A stretch of DNA of 64,000 nucleotides from CAUZIB01 sp963578805 (lineage in GTDB: Bacteria > Acidobacteriota > Vicinamibacteria > Vicinamibacterales > UBA8438): the NCBI GenBank assembly GCA_963578805.1, contig CAUZDY010000003.1, positions 62,001 through 126,000 on the forward strand, written 5' to 3'. Numbering within the stretch: position 1 is the stretch's first letter; every line of letters starts with the position of its first letter. Shown piece after piece: positions 53,865-62,795 of the stretch. Below the pieces are notes generated by a model that ran no database searches, was not told the DNA's origin, and saw only the letters and a list, made by a program, of their open reading frames with translations. Position numbers and translations under genes: made by a program.

Positions 53865-54473
53865 TCAGGTTGAGACCGCGTGGATGGTCTTGACCACATC
53901 CATGTAAACGTGCGTGACTTTCTTGAGTGTAAAACCGGCCGCGATCACGTTCTCGACGGTCTGGCGATTCATCTCGGGGCCAAGTTTTCTGGTCAGCAAT
54001 GTCATTAAGTCCATCATCGGCCTGAATGGAAAGAACCGGCTCCCGGTATGCTCGAACATGAACAGCTCACCGTGTGGCTTGAGTACTCGTTTCAAAGCTT
54101 TTAAACCGTCAACAGGACTCGGGACCGAACAGAACGTGCAGGAAGTGAAAACTTGATCGAACTGGGCATCCCCAAAGGGCATATCGTGCACATCGGCCTG
54201 TAACAGCTGCAGGCAGCCCTGGTACGCGTTGGTACGACGCGTCGCCTGGTCGAGCATCTTCTGACTGATGTCGATTCCCGTGATCGTTCGACCCTCGGGG
54301 AAACACGGTACATCGAGACCGGTCCCCACTGCGACAAACAGAATCTCGCCATTACCCATGTTCGAGAAAAGGTCGCGCTTAAACGCCTCCCATCGCTTCT
54401 CCGGCCCGTAGCTGGCAATCAAATCAAAGACTACTGCTGCCCGGTCCCACTTTGTGCGCGTTACGTGGTCCAT
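53865..54473 (-). CDS. UbiE-like class I SAM methyltransferase
   Basis: 202 residues from ATG 54473, overlapping the upstream membrane gene by 13 bases. VAVGTGLDVPCFPEGRTITGIDISQKML (motif I/II), DVHDMPFGDAQFDQVFTSCTFC (motif III), RVLKPHGELFMFEH (motif IV). Order, length and FMFEHTGS resemble phospholipid (phosphatidylethanolamine) N-methyltransferase and UbiE-related enzymes. Membrane association through the lipid substrate is likely but unproven. Coupled to the small membrane protein upstream. Confidence 0.86.
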   Translation of the reverse strand: MDHVTRTKWDRAAVVFDLIASYGPEKRWEAFKRDLFSNMGNGEILFVAVGTGLDVPCFPEGRTITGIDISQKMLDQATRRTNAYQGCLQLLQADVHDMPFGDAQFDQVFTSCTFCSVPSPVDGLKALKRVLKPHGELFMFEHTGSRFFPFRPMMDLMTLLTRKLGPEMNRQTVENVIAAGFTLKKVTHVYMDVVKTIHAVST

Positions 54474-54844
54474 CGTGTTGCTCGTCGTCTGATGAAGGCG
54501 TTTGCCAAATACGTCACTATGACGACCGCGAGTCCACATGAAGCGCCGATCCGCGCGGTCTCTTCAGGTCGCATCGTCGTCAGACTCGACTGCATGGTGA
54601 CCACCATCCCAGCAACCATCCCGGTCGTCATGACAGGCAGTAGCGTTTCCATAGCACCGAACAGGCCGCTCAGCAGGAACGCCATCGGTAACGACACCAC
54701 CATCCCAAAAATCATCCCAGCGATCATCGTCACGACTATGTTCCATCCCGAAGGAAACAGCCACGCGCACGCAACGCCGATGAGTGCACCCACTCCCACA
54801 TTGCTGACAATGTCACCCAAAACGAAATATGGTCGGGTTTCCAT
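54461..54844 (-). CDS. small four-helix membrane protein, function unknown
   Basis: 127 residues in four or five hydrophobic helices, rich in Gly-Met (AGMIFGMVVSLPMAFLLSGLFG, TTGMVAGMVVTM). I do not recognise the family. The C-terminus is basic (FIRRRATRWTT) and its coding sequence overlaps the start of the methyltransferase, so both are likely expressed together. A loop after helix 3 holds TMRPEETAR. Start ATG 54844 is the first of the frame. Confidence 0.6.
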   Translation of the reverse strand: METRPYFVLGDIVSNVGVGALIGVACAWLFPSGWNIVVTMIAGMIFGMVVSLPMAFLLSGLFGAMETLLPVMTTGMVAGMVVTMQSSLTTMRPEETARIGASCGLAVVIVTYLANAFIRRRATRWTT

Positions 54845-54950
54845 GAGGATTTCCAGTGCCGAAGAGAACGCCGCCGCAGGCGGGATGGACGTTTCTCGGT
54901 AAGCAGAACCGACCTCGCCGGGTCCTCGGTAATTGTTAGCGCCTTACGAC

Positions 54951-55496
54951 TCACCCGTACGGAAGACAGTTGAGCAGGAAGCCAGGATCCGGGTCACAGA
55001 GATACGGGCGATAAAACGTCAACAGCCGACCGCACACCATGACACCGATCCACAGAAACAAAGAAGCCGCACCAATAAACTTGGCCGCTCGCGGAACATC
55101 ACCCCCGGCTCCGACCGGTTTAACCTCACGGAACACTCGAAGATAGAAGATAGCGACATTAAGTCCGGCAAGCGACATAAACAGCATTTTTAGGTGAAAA
55201 GAGGTGTTGTAGATGTACTGGTCTGGTTCCGTGAGAAGAAACATCGACCCGGTCGTCAGATTGAGGACGTATCCTCCCACACCCCAGGGCACAAGCCGGT
55301 GCAACGCAGCGATCGGTACACGGTTCGCCAATCCGAGTAACCGCAGGTCAAACATACCGATGGTCCCGAACAAGAGACACAGCCCAACGAAGTGTAGAGA
55401 CTCGCACACCGGCCACGCCCAACTGGTGCGCATGAGCGCAGAGACCGAATCGACGCTTCCAAGGGTTCGCACGAGCCAGAGCTGAAGATCACCCAT
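54951..55496 (-). CDS. membrane protein of a paired DUF6644-like family (second of pair)
   Basis: 181 residues from ATG 55496 (the longer start gives non-hydrophobic residues). Five helices: WAWPVCESLHFVGLCLLFGTIGMFDLRLLGLANRV, then LHRLVPWGVGGYVLNLTTGSMFLLTEPDQYIYN, a conserved FHLKMLFMSLAGLNVAIFYLRVF and later GVMVCGRLLTFYRP. His, Trp and Lys at helix ends recur in the paired gene immediately upstream. I recall these as pairs in acidobacteria; role unknown, possibly in heme or redox membrane chemistry (guess). Confidence 0.7.
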   Translation of the reverse strand: MGDLQLWLVRTLGSVDSVSALMRTSWAWPVCESLHFVGLCLLFGTIGMFDLRLLGLANRVPIAALHRLVPWGVGGYVLNLTTGSMFLLTEPDQYIYNTSFHLKMLFMSLAGLNVAIFYLRVFREVKPVGAGGDVPRAAKFIGAASLFLWIGVMVCGRLLTFYRPYLCDPDPGFLLNCLPYG

Positions 55497-55507
55497 GGCA
55501 ACGTCAG

Positions 55508-56005
55508 CTAGATCGACAGAAGGCGGATGTACGTGTAGGCAAGAAAGCGCCCTGTCCCAATCGCCCCGGCCCAACAGACGAGCGACGATACGGCCAGGAG
55601 ACGACCCCGCCCGCGCACCGGAGTCATATCCAGACTCGCATCACCCAGCACACGGCTGCCGATCACCCTCAGCTGCACGATACCGAGCGCAACAAATATC
55701 AACTTGGCATAGAAAAATGGGTTTGTGAATGCCTTTGTCGGATACGCGACCAGGAGAATAGCCCCTGAGGCAGCACACAGCCAGACACCAGCCCAGATAA
55801 ACGGAAGGAACCGCTTCATCTCTGTCAACGGCACGCCCGGCGCCACGCCAAGGATACGCAGATTAATCGCGGCACCCATCCCAGCCACGAGCGCCATGCC
55901 AATGGCGTGGACCGCGAGAAAGGTGGGAAAAGCAAACACCGAAGTCGACTCCCGAGTCCAGATACTGAACGTGCTCGATTCGACCCAGACGAACACAGGA
56001 TCCAT
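55508..56005 (-). CDS. membrane protein of the same paired DUF6644-like family (first of pair)
   Basis: 165 residues, five helices. FAFPTFLAVHAIGMALVAGMGAAINLRIL, FLPFIWAGVWLCAASGAILLVAYPTKAFTN, FYAKLIFVALGIVQLRVI and AIGTGRFLAYTY align block by block with the gene 11 bases downstream, so the two are paralogues likely forming a heteromeric complex. One retains HAIG and YxK in the positions of HFVG and HLK. Function unknown; 193 bases separate it from the divergent isocitrate dehydrogenase gene. Confidence 0.7.
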   Translation of the reverse strand: MDPVFVWVESSTFSIWTRESTSVFAFPTFLAVHAIGMALVAGMGAAINLRILGVAPGVPLTEMKRFLPFIWAGVWLCAASGAILLVAYPTKAFTNPFFYAKLIFVALGIVQLRVIGSRVLGDASLDMTPVRGRGRLLAVSSLVCWAGAIGTGRFLAYTYIRLLSI

Positions 56006-56198
56006 GATCTGGCATTCTACTCCTGGGACGGTGACAAGGCGTTATTTTTCAGGTTTTGGTGCGAGAAGTGCACTTGGGTCAGTCTCTCGCCGCCACGCGG
56101 TGGTCAGTGTCCCTCAGTCGCGATACCATAGAGGGCCTTCGCCGCCCAGACCGGCGACGCTATGTATGCTAACGACGTAGCCGCGGCCAAAAAATGTA

Positions 56199-58427
56199 AT
56201 GTCACCCGCAAAAATAATCTGGACCAAGATCGACGAGGCGCCGGCCCTGGCAACCTACGCATTGCTACCTATTTTGCAGGCCTACGTTAAGGGGACGGGC
56301 GTCGAGTTCGAAACACGCGACATCTCACTTTCCGGCCGGATCATCGCGAATTTCCCGGACGACCTGACCAACGGGCAGAAAGTCCCCGACGAGTTGATCT
56401 CGTTGGGAAAATTGGCAAACACTCCGGAGGCAAACATCATTAAGCTGCCCAATATCAGCGCCTCGATTCCGCAGTTGCAGGCGGCCATCAAGGAGCTTCA
56501 GGACCTCGGCTACGAAATCCCAGACTACCCTGAGGAGCCCAAAGACGACGCTGAAGCAGCACTCCAGGCTCGCTTCACCAAGGTACTCGGGTCGGCCGTC
56601 AATCCGGTGCTGCGCGAGGGGAACTCCGACCGCCGGGCGGCCGCGTCGGTGAAACGATTCGCCCAGAAGCACCCGCACCGGATGATGAAAGACTGGCCTG
56701 CATCTGGATCGCAAACCCGGGTCGCACACATGCAAGCGAACGACTTCTACGGCAGTGAGACGTCGACAACCGTGCGCGAGGCGGGCGACGTTCGGATCGA
56801 GTTTGTCGGTGCCGACGGTGACGTCACAGTCCTCAAGCACAGGCTGTCACTGATCACGAGTGAAGTCATTGACGCCGCGGTGATGAAGGTCGCAGCGCTT
56901 CGCGCCTTTTATACCGAGGTGATCGCCGAGGCTCGGAGTAAGGGCGCCTTACTCTCGCTGCACCTCAAGGCGACCATGATGAAAATCTCTGACCCCATCA
57001 TGTTTGGCCACTGCGTTGCGGTCTACTACCAGGAGGCGCTGGACAAACACGCTGAGGTGTTAAAGAGAGTCGGGGCCAACCTCGACAACGGGCTGGCTGA
57101 TGTACTCGAGAAACTGCAAAAGCTGTCCCCCGAAGAGCGGGCCCAGATCGAGGCCGACATCGATGCCATCTACGCCACTCGGCCGGCCCTAGCCATGGTC
57201 GACTCCCGTAATGGTATTACCAACTTGCACGTGCCCAATAATGTCATCGTTGACGCCTCACTGCCCAACGTCGTGCGGGACGGTGGCCGGATGTGGAACA
57301 ACAACGACGAGTTACAGGACACTATCGCAATGGTGCCTGACCGCTGCTACGCCACCGTCTATCAAGCCATTATCGAGGACTGTCAGACACACGGACAGTT
57401 CGACCCGGCCACGATGGGCAGCGTGTCCAACGTGGGCCTGATGGCCCGAAAGGCCGAAGAGTACGGCTCGCATGACAAGACGTTTACCGCGCCCGCGCCG
57501 GGAACAATTCGGGTGGTCGACACCATCGGTGCAATTTTGCTCGAACAGACGGTGGCAACCGGTGACATCTTCCGTATGTGCCAGACGAAGGATGAGCCGA
57601 TTCGAGACTGGGTCAAGCTAGCGGTCACCCGGGCGAGGGCCTCGGGTTCACCCGCCGTGTTCTGGTTGGACCAAGACCGAGCTCACGATGCCCAAATCAT
57701 CAGCCGGGTCAATTTCTACCTGAGTAAACACGACACCTCCGGTCTCGACCTTCGCATCATGAAACCGGTGGATGCGATGACGTTTTCTTTGGAACGAGTC
57801 CGCGGGGGCGAGGACACGATCTCCATTACTGGCAACGTCTTACGTGACTATCTCACTGACTTGTTCCCCATCCTTGAACTGGGCACGAGCGCAAGGATGC
57901 TCTCGATCGTACCGCTCCTCAACGGCGGAGGACTCTTCGAGACGGGCGCTGGAGGCTCGGCCCCCAAGCACGTGCAGCAGTTTCTCAAAGAGGGACACCT
58001 GCGGTGGGACTCCTTGGGTGAGTACTGTGCGCTGGTGCCAGCATTCGATTTGATCGCTAGTAAGACCGGGGACACGACAGTGGCGCTTCTCAGCCAGACG
58101 TTAGACCAGGCCATTGCAACATATCTGGAGAATGCTAAATCTCCATCGCGCAAAGTGAATGAGATCGACAACCGCGGAAGCACATTTTACTTGGCGTTGT
58201 ACTGGGCACAGGCCCTGGCTGCCCAGGGTCAAGACGACGCGCTGAAGACTCGTTTCACGAAGGTTATGAAACAACTCACTGAAAACGAAGCCACTATCAC
58301 CGCGGAGCTGCTAGCGGCCCAGGGCCAGTCGGTCGATATCGGCGGGTACTATCATCCCGACCCTTCCCGAACGAAGCGCGCGATGCGCCCGAGCGAGACC
58401 TTCAACGCCATTATTGACGCCCTGTGA
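56199..58427 (+). CDS. icd: monomeric NADP-dependent isocitrate dehydrogenase
   Basis: 742 residues, cytoplasmic, of the monomeric IDH type (Icd2/AceK-independent). The whole length matches: IIWTKIDEAPALATYALLPI at the start, ANIIKLPNISASIPQLQAAI, NPVLREGNSDRRAAASVK (isocitrate-binding Ser/Arg region), DFYGSET, LHLKATMMKISDPIMFGHCV (catalytic Lys), GNSD-type loops and the NADP-binding DNRGSTFYLALYWAQALA at the C-terminal end. It converts isocitrate to 2-oxoglutarate and CO2 with NADP in the citric-acid cycle. Length is normal. Stand-alone; no strong ribosome site visible. Confidence 0.95.
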   Translation: MSPAKIIWTKIDEAPALATYALLPILQAYVKGTGVEFETRDISLSGRIIANFPDDLTNGQKVPDELISLGKLANTPEANIIKLPNISASIPQLQAAIKELQDLGYEIPDYPEEPKDDAEAALQARFTKVLGSAVNPVLREGNSDRRAAASVKRFAQKHPHRMMKDWPASGSQTRVAHMQANDFYGSETSTTVREAGDVRIEFVGADGDVTVLKHRLSLITSEVIDAAVMKVAALRAFYTEVIAEARSKGALLSLHLKATMMKISDPIMFGHCVAVYYQEALDKHAEVLKRVGANLDNGLADVLEKLQKLSPEERAQIEADIDAIYATRPALAMVDSRNGITNLHVPNNVIVDASLPNVVRDGGRMWNNNDELQDTIAMVPDRCYATVYQAIIEDCQTHGQFDPATMGSVSNVGLMARKAEEYGSHDKTFTAPAPGTIRVVDTIGAILLEQTVATGDIFRMCQTKDEPIRDWVKLAVTRARASGSPAVFWLDQDRAHDAQIISRVNFYLSKHDTSGLDLRIMKPVDAMTFSLERVRGGEDTISITGNVLRDYLTDLFPILELGTSARMLSIVPLLNGGGLFETGAGGSAPKHVQQFLKEGHLRWDSLGEYCALVPAFDLIASKTGDTTVALLSQTLDQAIATYLENAKSPSRKVNEIDNRGSTFYLALYWAQALAAQGQDDALKTRFTKVMKQLTENEATITAELLAAQGQSVDIGGYYHPDPSRTKRAMRPSETFNAIIDAL

Positions 58428-58905
58428 TCGACCATCCCATCAGCCCCATCAGTAATGTAGTCTGGTTCCGGACTACCGATTCCCACGCGTGGGTCATAAA
58501 TCACCTGCCAAGGTAAGGGAATCAGGAGACCGGCGGTCGGAGCTAGCAGGTCGGCGAGCCGTCCCCGAAAATCTATTTCGAATGCAATCAGACGTAACGA
58601 CGCCGTGTACCGGAGACTCGCACGAGATCGCTCAACGGTCTCGCGGATGAGATTGATTTCGGCCGGGCTGCAGGCCCAATCGACCCAAGTCGCGGATCTC
58701 TCCCGTGGCAGACTCCTCCGGGATGGTCCAAACCGGCTAGACGCCCTTCGGTATCTGATTCGCCACGTTGTAGGCCGAAGTGGCCAGACACACTTCGGCC
58801 CTGTGTAAATCGGACACGCCGATGACAGCGGTATCCATCAAGACAGCAATTGGCACCAAGGGCACGGGGTTTGAGCCCCCCTCCCACCGAACAACCTGTC
58901 TTTGC
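58428..58905. other. intergenic region, open minus-strand stretch without a start, not identified
   Basis: 478 bases. A minus-strand frame is free of stops from about 58837 to 58372 (155 codons) but has no ATG, GTG or TTG in its first half; part of it reads SPAEINLIRETVERSRASLR and LIPLPWQVIYDPRVGIG, which looks protein-like. I cannot assign it; it could be a decayed gene or chance. No tRNA or hairpin noticed. Confidence 0.3.
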
Positions 58906-61002
58906 TCACCGCAAGATATCGCTGTCCTCGGCCATCACGATGATGACATCGGCATCCTCTGCGAGTAGCGTCCGCTGAGCCACGGCATCATCGGCCGCAC
59001 GTCTGACGGCCTGCACGAAGCCAGCATGGTCCCCGTAACGCTCCTCCAGCGAGCGGCGAGAGTCGCCGCTCGCAAGTCGTTCGTCGCGCGTCTTTGCAAA
59101 AACGAAGAACGAACCGGTTAACCCGCACAGGTCCTTCCCGCGGGGACCAGCCGGGTACAGATTCCAGCCGGTGTTTGTGCCAACCGGCACCGCGATGTCG
59201 ACGGAACGAATCCCAGCTACGTCATGCCCGTCTCGATCGGTGGTGGGGACGAGCACATAATACGGTGCCCCGATTGACGGCGGCAGAACCGTCTGGCGAC
59301 CACCTTGCGAGCCGAAGGTCGGACCAAAATCCAGGGCGCTGAGCCCGTTGACAGTCGTCGGAAACGCAACACCCGGGATGGTGGGAAAGGTTCGTGCCAC
59401 CTCGTCGACCGTGGCCAGTGTCCCGCGGCGTGTGTCGGGATAGTTTGATCTCGGTGGCTCAATGCCTTGGTCTGCCCACTTGTCGAGCGCCACCAAGAGC
59501 GCCCGCATCGTCGGGGCCGTACTGCCGTACCTGTTAGTCACGTACCTACACGAGCCCAGGTCTGTCGGCACGACCCCAACCCCGGTTGCACCACCGTGGG
59601 GATGGCTCGACATGAAGTAGAGACGCACGTTGTCTGGAACCGGCACGGGATTGCCAAGACCGTCGTGCACGTTGAGCGAGGCTTTCATCTGCCAGAACTC
59701 GTTGCTTGTATCGATCTGAAACACGAGTGGATCGGTGTCTGGTCGCTTTAGAATGCCGTCTCGAATGTTCGTGATCGGATCGGTCGTTACCGCGTAGGTC
59801 AGCGGAGGGTACGAGGTTGATGTGAAATCGGTGGTCCGGTCCTGGCGGGAATAGATATTTGGATCCGAAAACTCGACGTTCGCGAACAGCCGATGCGAGC
59901 CTGGTATGTGAATACGAACGGCGTCAAAGACCTTCCGGTGCGCTTCGTCCTCATTGAAGCCGAGGTAGAGGAACTCGCGAAGATACATCCCGGTCGATGA
60001 GATCCCCAGACCGTATACGCGACGGATACCGACCACGGTGTCGCTTTCGGCAAGCGGATTCGGTGAGCCCTCGTCATCGAAGGTCTCATAGCGTAGAAAC
60101 GACGCTAGGTCTCGAGTCACGGCATACCCCAGCCCCATGACCCACGGATTCTTGGCCGGATACGTGAGTTCGTAAATATGGTCCTGCTTCAGTCCATCGA
60201 AGACGCAGATGTCGTAGCTGCTCGCCACAAGCGACGTCTCGCCTGACGTGCAGGTCCCGAACGCCCAGTGGTCGGACGGGACCTTGCGTCGCACCTCGTC
60301 GATCGCGTCTCGCACGGTCAGCGTTGAATTGGCGGTCCGAGTGTCGGCCGTCTCGTAGCTCACGAACCGATCGGTTCCCTTCAGCGGCAAGGTGTAGCCG
60401 CTGATACCGCCCTTGCTACCGGTTTCGCCAGGCGAGTCCGTCGGATATTGCACCCTAATCCTCGACACGATCGGGCTACCGTCAGCCTGAACCGCCACCG
60501 GAAGATCGGCCCCGAGGCGGGTCTCCGTCGTGATGACATCGCCGGCCCAGCCCGCATCGACGAACGTGTAGCCCATCCGAAAAAATAGGCCGTCAGCGGT
60601 TTCTGGATCTGCACCAGCAGGCAAGGCTGGAAAGGTCTGAAACGGAATCTCAATCGCGTTGCCGCGATTGTTGATCCCGTACAAAATCTTCCGGTTTCCA
60701 CGCGAGCCGTCAACCGGTCGGATGATGACGAACGGCGTACTAAACTCCACCAGGCCGTTCGCGTTACGCGGAGCCCGGTCCAGGTTGACCACGACCCCGT
60801 TCAGAGGGTCATTCGGATCGACCTCCATATAGACCGTTCCTTCGAGTCGCTCGAATATCCCGACCTCACCGAAGGTCCGTCCGGCGGCGTAGGGAGTGGT
60901 GCGGTCTACGACGATTCTGACCACCCTGGCATCGACGGTATCGGTTAGCCAGCCGGTCAACGACCCAATTGCGATCAGCGTAACGACTGCTCTTCTCAGC
61001 AT
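58906..61002 (-). CDS. secreted PF20091-type alpha/beta hydrolase domain protein
   Basis: 698 residues, signal about 1-25 (VDARV). ILYGINNRGNAIEIPFQ, GYTFVDAGWAGD, the elbow-like GISSTGMYLREFLYLGFNEDE, IPGSHRLFANVEFSDPN and FMSSHPHGGATG are blocks of the large alpha/beta hydrolase domain family (PF20091, ABhydrolase_10) of secreted acidobacterial enzymes. The nucleophile is probably the Ser in SSTG, with a late His near SSHPHGG. Substrate unknown. Its start is 11 bases after the stop of a cytochrome c-like lipoprotein, indicating an operon. Confidence 0.8.
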   Translation of the reverse strand: MLRRAVVTLIAIGSLTGWLTDTVDARVVRIVVDRTTPYAAGRTFGEVGIFERLEGTVYMEVDPNDPLNGVVVNLDRAPRNANGLVEFSTPFVIIRPVDGSRGNRKILYGINNRGNAIEIPFQTFPALPAGADPETADGLFFRMGYTFVDAGWAGDVITTETRLGADLPVAVQADGSPIVSRIRVQYPTDSPGETGSKGGISGYTLPLKGTDRFVSYETADTRTANSTLTVRDAIDEVRRKVPSDHWAFGTCTSGETSLVASSYDICVFDGLKQDHIYELTYPAKNPWVMGLGYAVTRDLASFLRYETFDDEGSPNPLAESDTVVGIRRVYGLGISSTGMYLREFLYLGFNEDEAHRKVFDAVRIHIPGSHRLFANVEFSDPNIYSRQDRTTDFTSTSYPPLTYAVTTDPITNIRDGILKRPDTDPLVFQIDTSNEFWQMKASLNVHDGLGNPVPVPDNVRLYFMSSHPHGGATGVGVVPTDLGSCRYVTNRYGSTAPTMRALLVALDKWADQGIEPPRSNYPDTRRGTLATVDEVARTFPTIPGVAFPTTVNGLSALDFGPTFGSQGGRQTVLPPSIGAPYYVLVPTTDRDGHDVAGIRSVDIAVPVGTNTGWNLYPAGPRGKDLCGLTGSFFVFAKTRDERLASGDSRRSLEERYGDHAGFVQAVRRAADDAVAQRTLLAEDADVIIVMAEDSDILR

Positions 61003-61013
61003 GTGGTTGTCCT

Positions 61014-61310
61014 TTATGGATGTTGGGCGACGACCCCGCGGCTGATGTAATCCGCAACTGCGGTTCGCTCGACCAGACTAAGCCCACGGCCTTGCTCCTC
61101 CATGATGCCGGAACTGAGGGCCGTCCCGATCACCGCAGGATCCCAGCCCTCCATCATCTTGAGGTGCGGTGCGCGCGGGTACAGTGGATCGAGGTGACAC
61201 GACGCACAGTGTTCCGAAAACAAGGCCGCGCCATCGGGCTCAGGCAAGCACGCGCATAAGGAACTGAGCACAAAAATGGCAAACAAGACAACACCTCCCA
61301 TCCGACGCAT
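61014..61310 (-). CDS. small cytochrome c-type lipoprotein
   Basis: 98 residues from ATG 61310, which follows the TPR-gene stop after a single base. Hydrophobic start with a candidate lipobox (SLCAC, Cys about 21), then haem motif CASCH (about 35-39) and Met candidates (LKMMEG, SSGIMEEQ). Length and order fit short class I c-type cytochromes. It sits between the TPR protein and the PF20091 hydrolase, so the hydrolase may be linked to periplasmic redox chemistry (inference). MGG at 61301 is an alternative start. Confidence 0.82.
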   Translation of the reverse strand: MRRMGGVVLFAIFVLSSLCACLPEPDGAALFSEHCASCHLDPLYPRAPHLKMMEGWDPAVIGTALSSGIMEEQGRGLSLVERTAVADYISRGVVAQHP

Positions 61311-61311
61311 C

Positions 61312-62571
61312 TCAAGGCACGACAAATTCCTCGGCGTGGAGCAACTCTTGATCGCCGAGATGGAGTTCGACCCGCCACATCCCGCGCGCCTCAGGCGAAA
61401 CGGTGTGGCTGCTGTAGGTCCGAAATCCTGGCCCGTCGTTGGCTTCTACATCGAGAATGATCTGCTGCTCAAGTACCCCGTTCCGTAACCATCGATGTTC
61501 GACGGTCGTGCTCATCCTCGAACGAATGCGAGTGTAGAAGGACAACTGCCCGGGAGCGGCACGGTCGCCGACGATCTGACACCTCCATTCGGCCAGCGGG
61601 GTGCCATCCGCGGCACGGGTGTCCAGCTGGCTGCAAATGTCAGCCGCTGCTACCACCGACGAGCTCGCCGAGCCAGACTGCGGAGACAAATCGAACTCCG
61701 CCGGCGGCGGCTCAGACAGTGCATCTGACACCACCATCGGGAGTCTCGCCGAAGCCGGTACGTTGGTCGAGGCCGCTAGATCTGCGGACGCTGGCGCTGA
61801 TGGGTCGATTCCCGAGCCGGAAGCCGCGACGCCGCCGGCAGGAGCCAGGTTCGTCTCTGAACCGCGCGATGCCAGCTCGCCGGCTGGGTTGACCACTTGC
61901 GTGCCTAGCTTGCCGCCCGATATCCGTAGGGACGTCCCGGCCCCATCTTGGCCAGCAACGCTAGGGTCGGTGGTCCTACCGAACAGAAGCCAAGTGAGCG
62001 ATATCAGGACGACGGCTAAGCCCCCCAGAAGGAAGGCGGGCCGGGAAGCCACTGCATAAAACGGCTGGAGTCGATTCTGCTGAAACCTGCCGCTTGCTCG
62101 GTGGACGCGGGGCACGGGCATGGCCGGCGCCGGCGCCTCAGAACGAGCCGGCACGGCTGGAGCTACTACCCCATCGCCCGCCTCCTCAGCCTCAGAACCT
62201 GGCCTCCCACGCCCAAGAAGCCATCCCTCACGAATCTTCTCTAGCTTCTCTGGCTTACCTTGGGCCCGATAGAGACTCGACAGATTCTCGAGGCTCGTGA
62301 CGATATAGGGGTGACCAGGTTCGAGGGCCCTCCTCGCGATACCAAGCGCCCGGCGATAGAGAAATTCGGCCTCGTCTTGACGTCCGAGGTTATCGCAGAC
62401 GACCGCAAGGTCATTGAGGGTCTTTGCGACGTCGGGATGTGCCAGACCCAGGCCCGCCTCTTGGAGTTTGAGAACCCGGCGAAGAGCTCGTTCCGCAGCC
62501 GCGTGGTCTCGGGTGGCCGTCGCCCGCTCCGCATCGGCAATGATTCGTCCGATTTCGCTAAGCTCCGGCAT
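61312..62571 (-). CDS. TPR protein with single TM helix and C-terminal DUF2914 domain
   Basis: 419 residues from ATG 62571; a longer start at 62604 is possible. Residues about 10-120 form kinesin-light-chain-type TPRs (LGLAHPDVAKTLNDLAVVCDNLG, HPYIVTSLENLSSLYRAQGK). A Pro/Ala linker leads to one helix (FLLGGLAVVLISLTWLLFG, about 180-198), then a Ser/Ala-rich linker and a DUF2914 domain (VEHRWLRNGVLEQQIILDV, GFRTYSSHTVSPEARGMWRVEL, LHAEEFVV). Likely an inner-membrane scaffold facing both sides. First of the operon with the cytochrome and hydrolase genes. Confidence 0.8.
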   Translation of the reverse strand: MPELSEIGRIIADAERATATRDHAAAERALRRVLKLQEAGLGLAHPDVAKTLNDLAVVCDNLGRQDEAEFLYRRALGIARRALEPGHPYIVTSLENLSSLYRAQGKPEKLEKIREGWLLGRGRPGSEAEEAGDGVVAPAVPARSEAPAPAMPVPRVHRASGRFQQNRLQPFYAVASRPAFLLGGLAVVLISLTWLLFGRTTDPSVAGQDGAGTSLRISGGKLGTQVVNPAGELASRGSETNLAPAGGVAASGSGIDPSAPASADLAASTNVPASARLPMVVSDALSEPPPAEFDLSPQSGSASSSVVAAADICSQLDTRAADGTPLAEWRCQIVGDRAAPGQLSFYTRIRSRMSTTVEHRWLRNGVLEQQIILDVEANDGPGFRTYSSHTVSPEARGMWRVELHLGDQELLHAEEFVVP

Positions 62572-62795
62572 AGTCCACGGTCTCACCACGGTCTGTACGA
62601 TCAAGGCCGATTAAGCGGCATCGGTCTTGAACTGTCTACGATAGCAGCATCCGGACAACCCCGTGGACGGTGCTGCCCCCTGGCACCCTAAAGGAACCGA
62701 GGCGCTATCTTGCGCGCTGCCTGCTTATTCTGGCAACAGTACGTTTTTTGGCCCATTCGAACCCCAATTGTGGTGTAATCAGCCCGGAGGATCCT

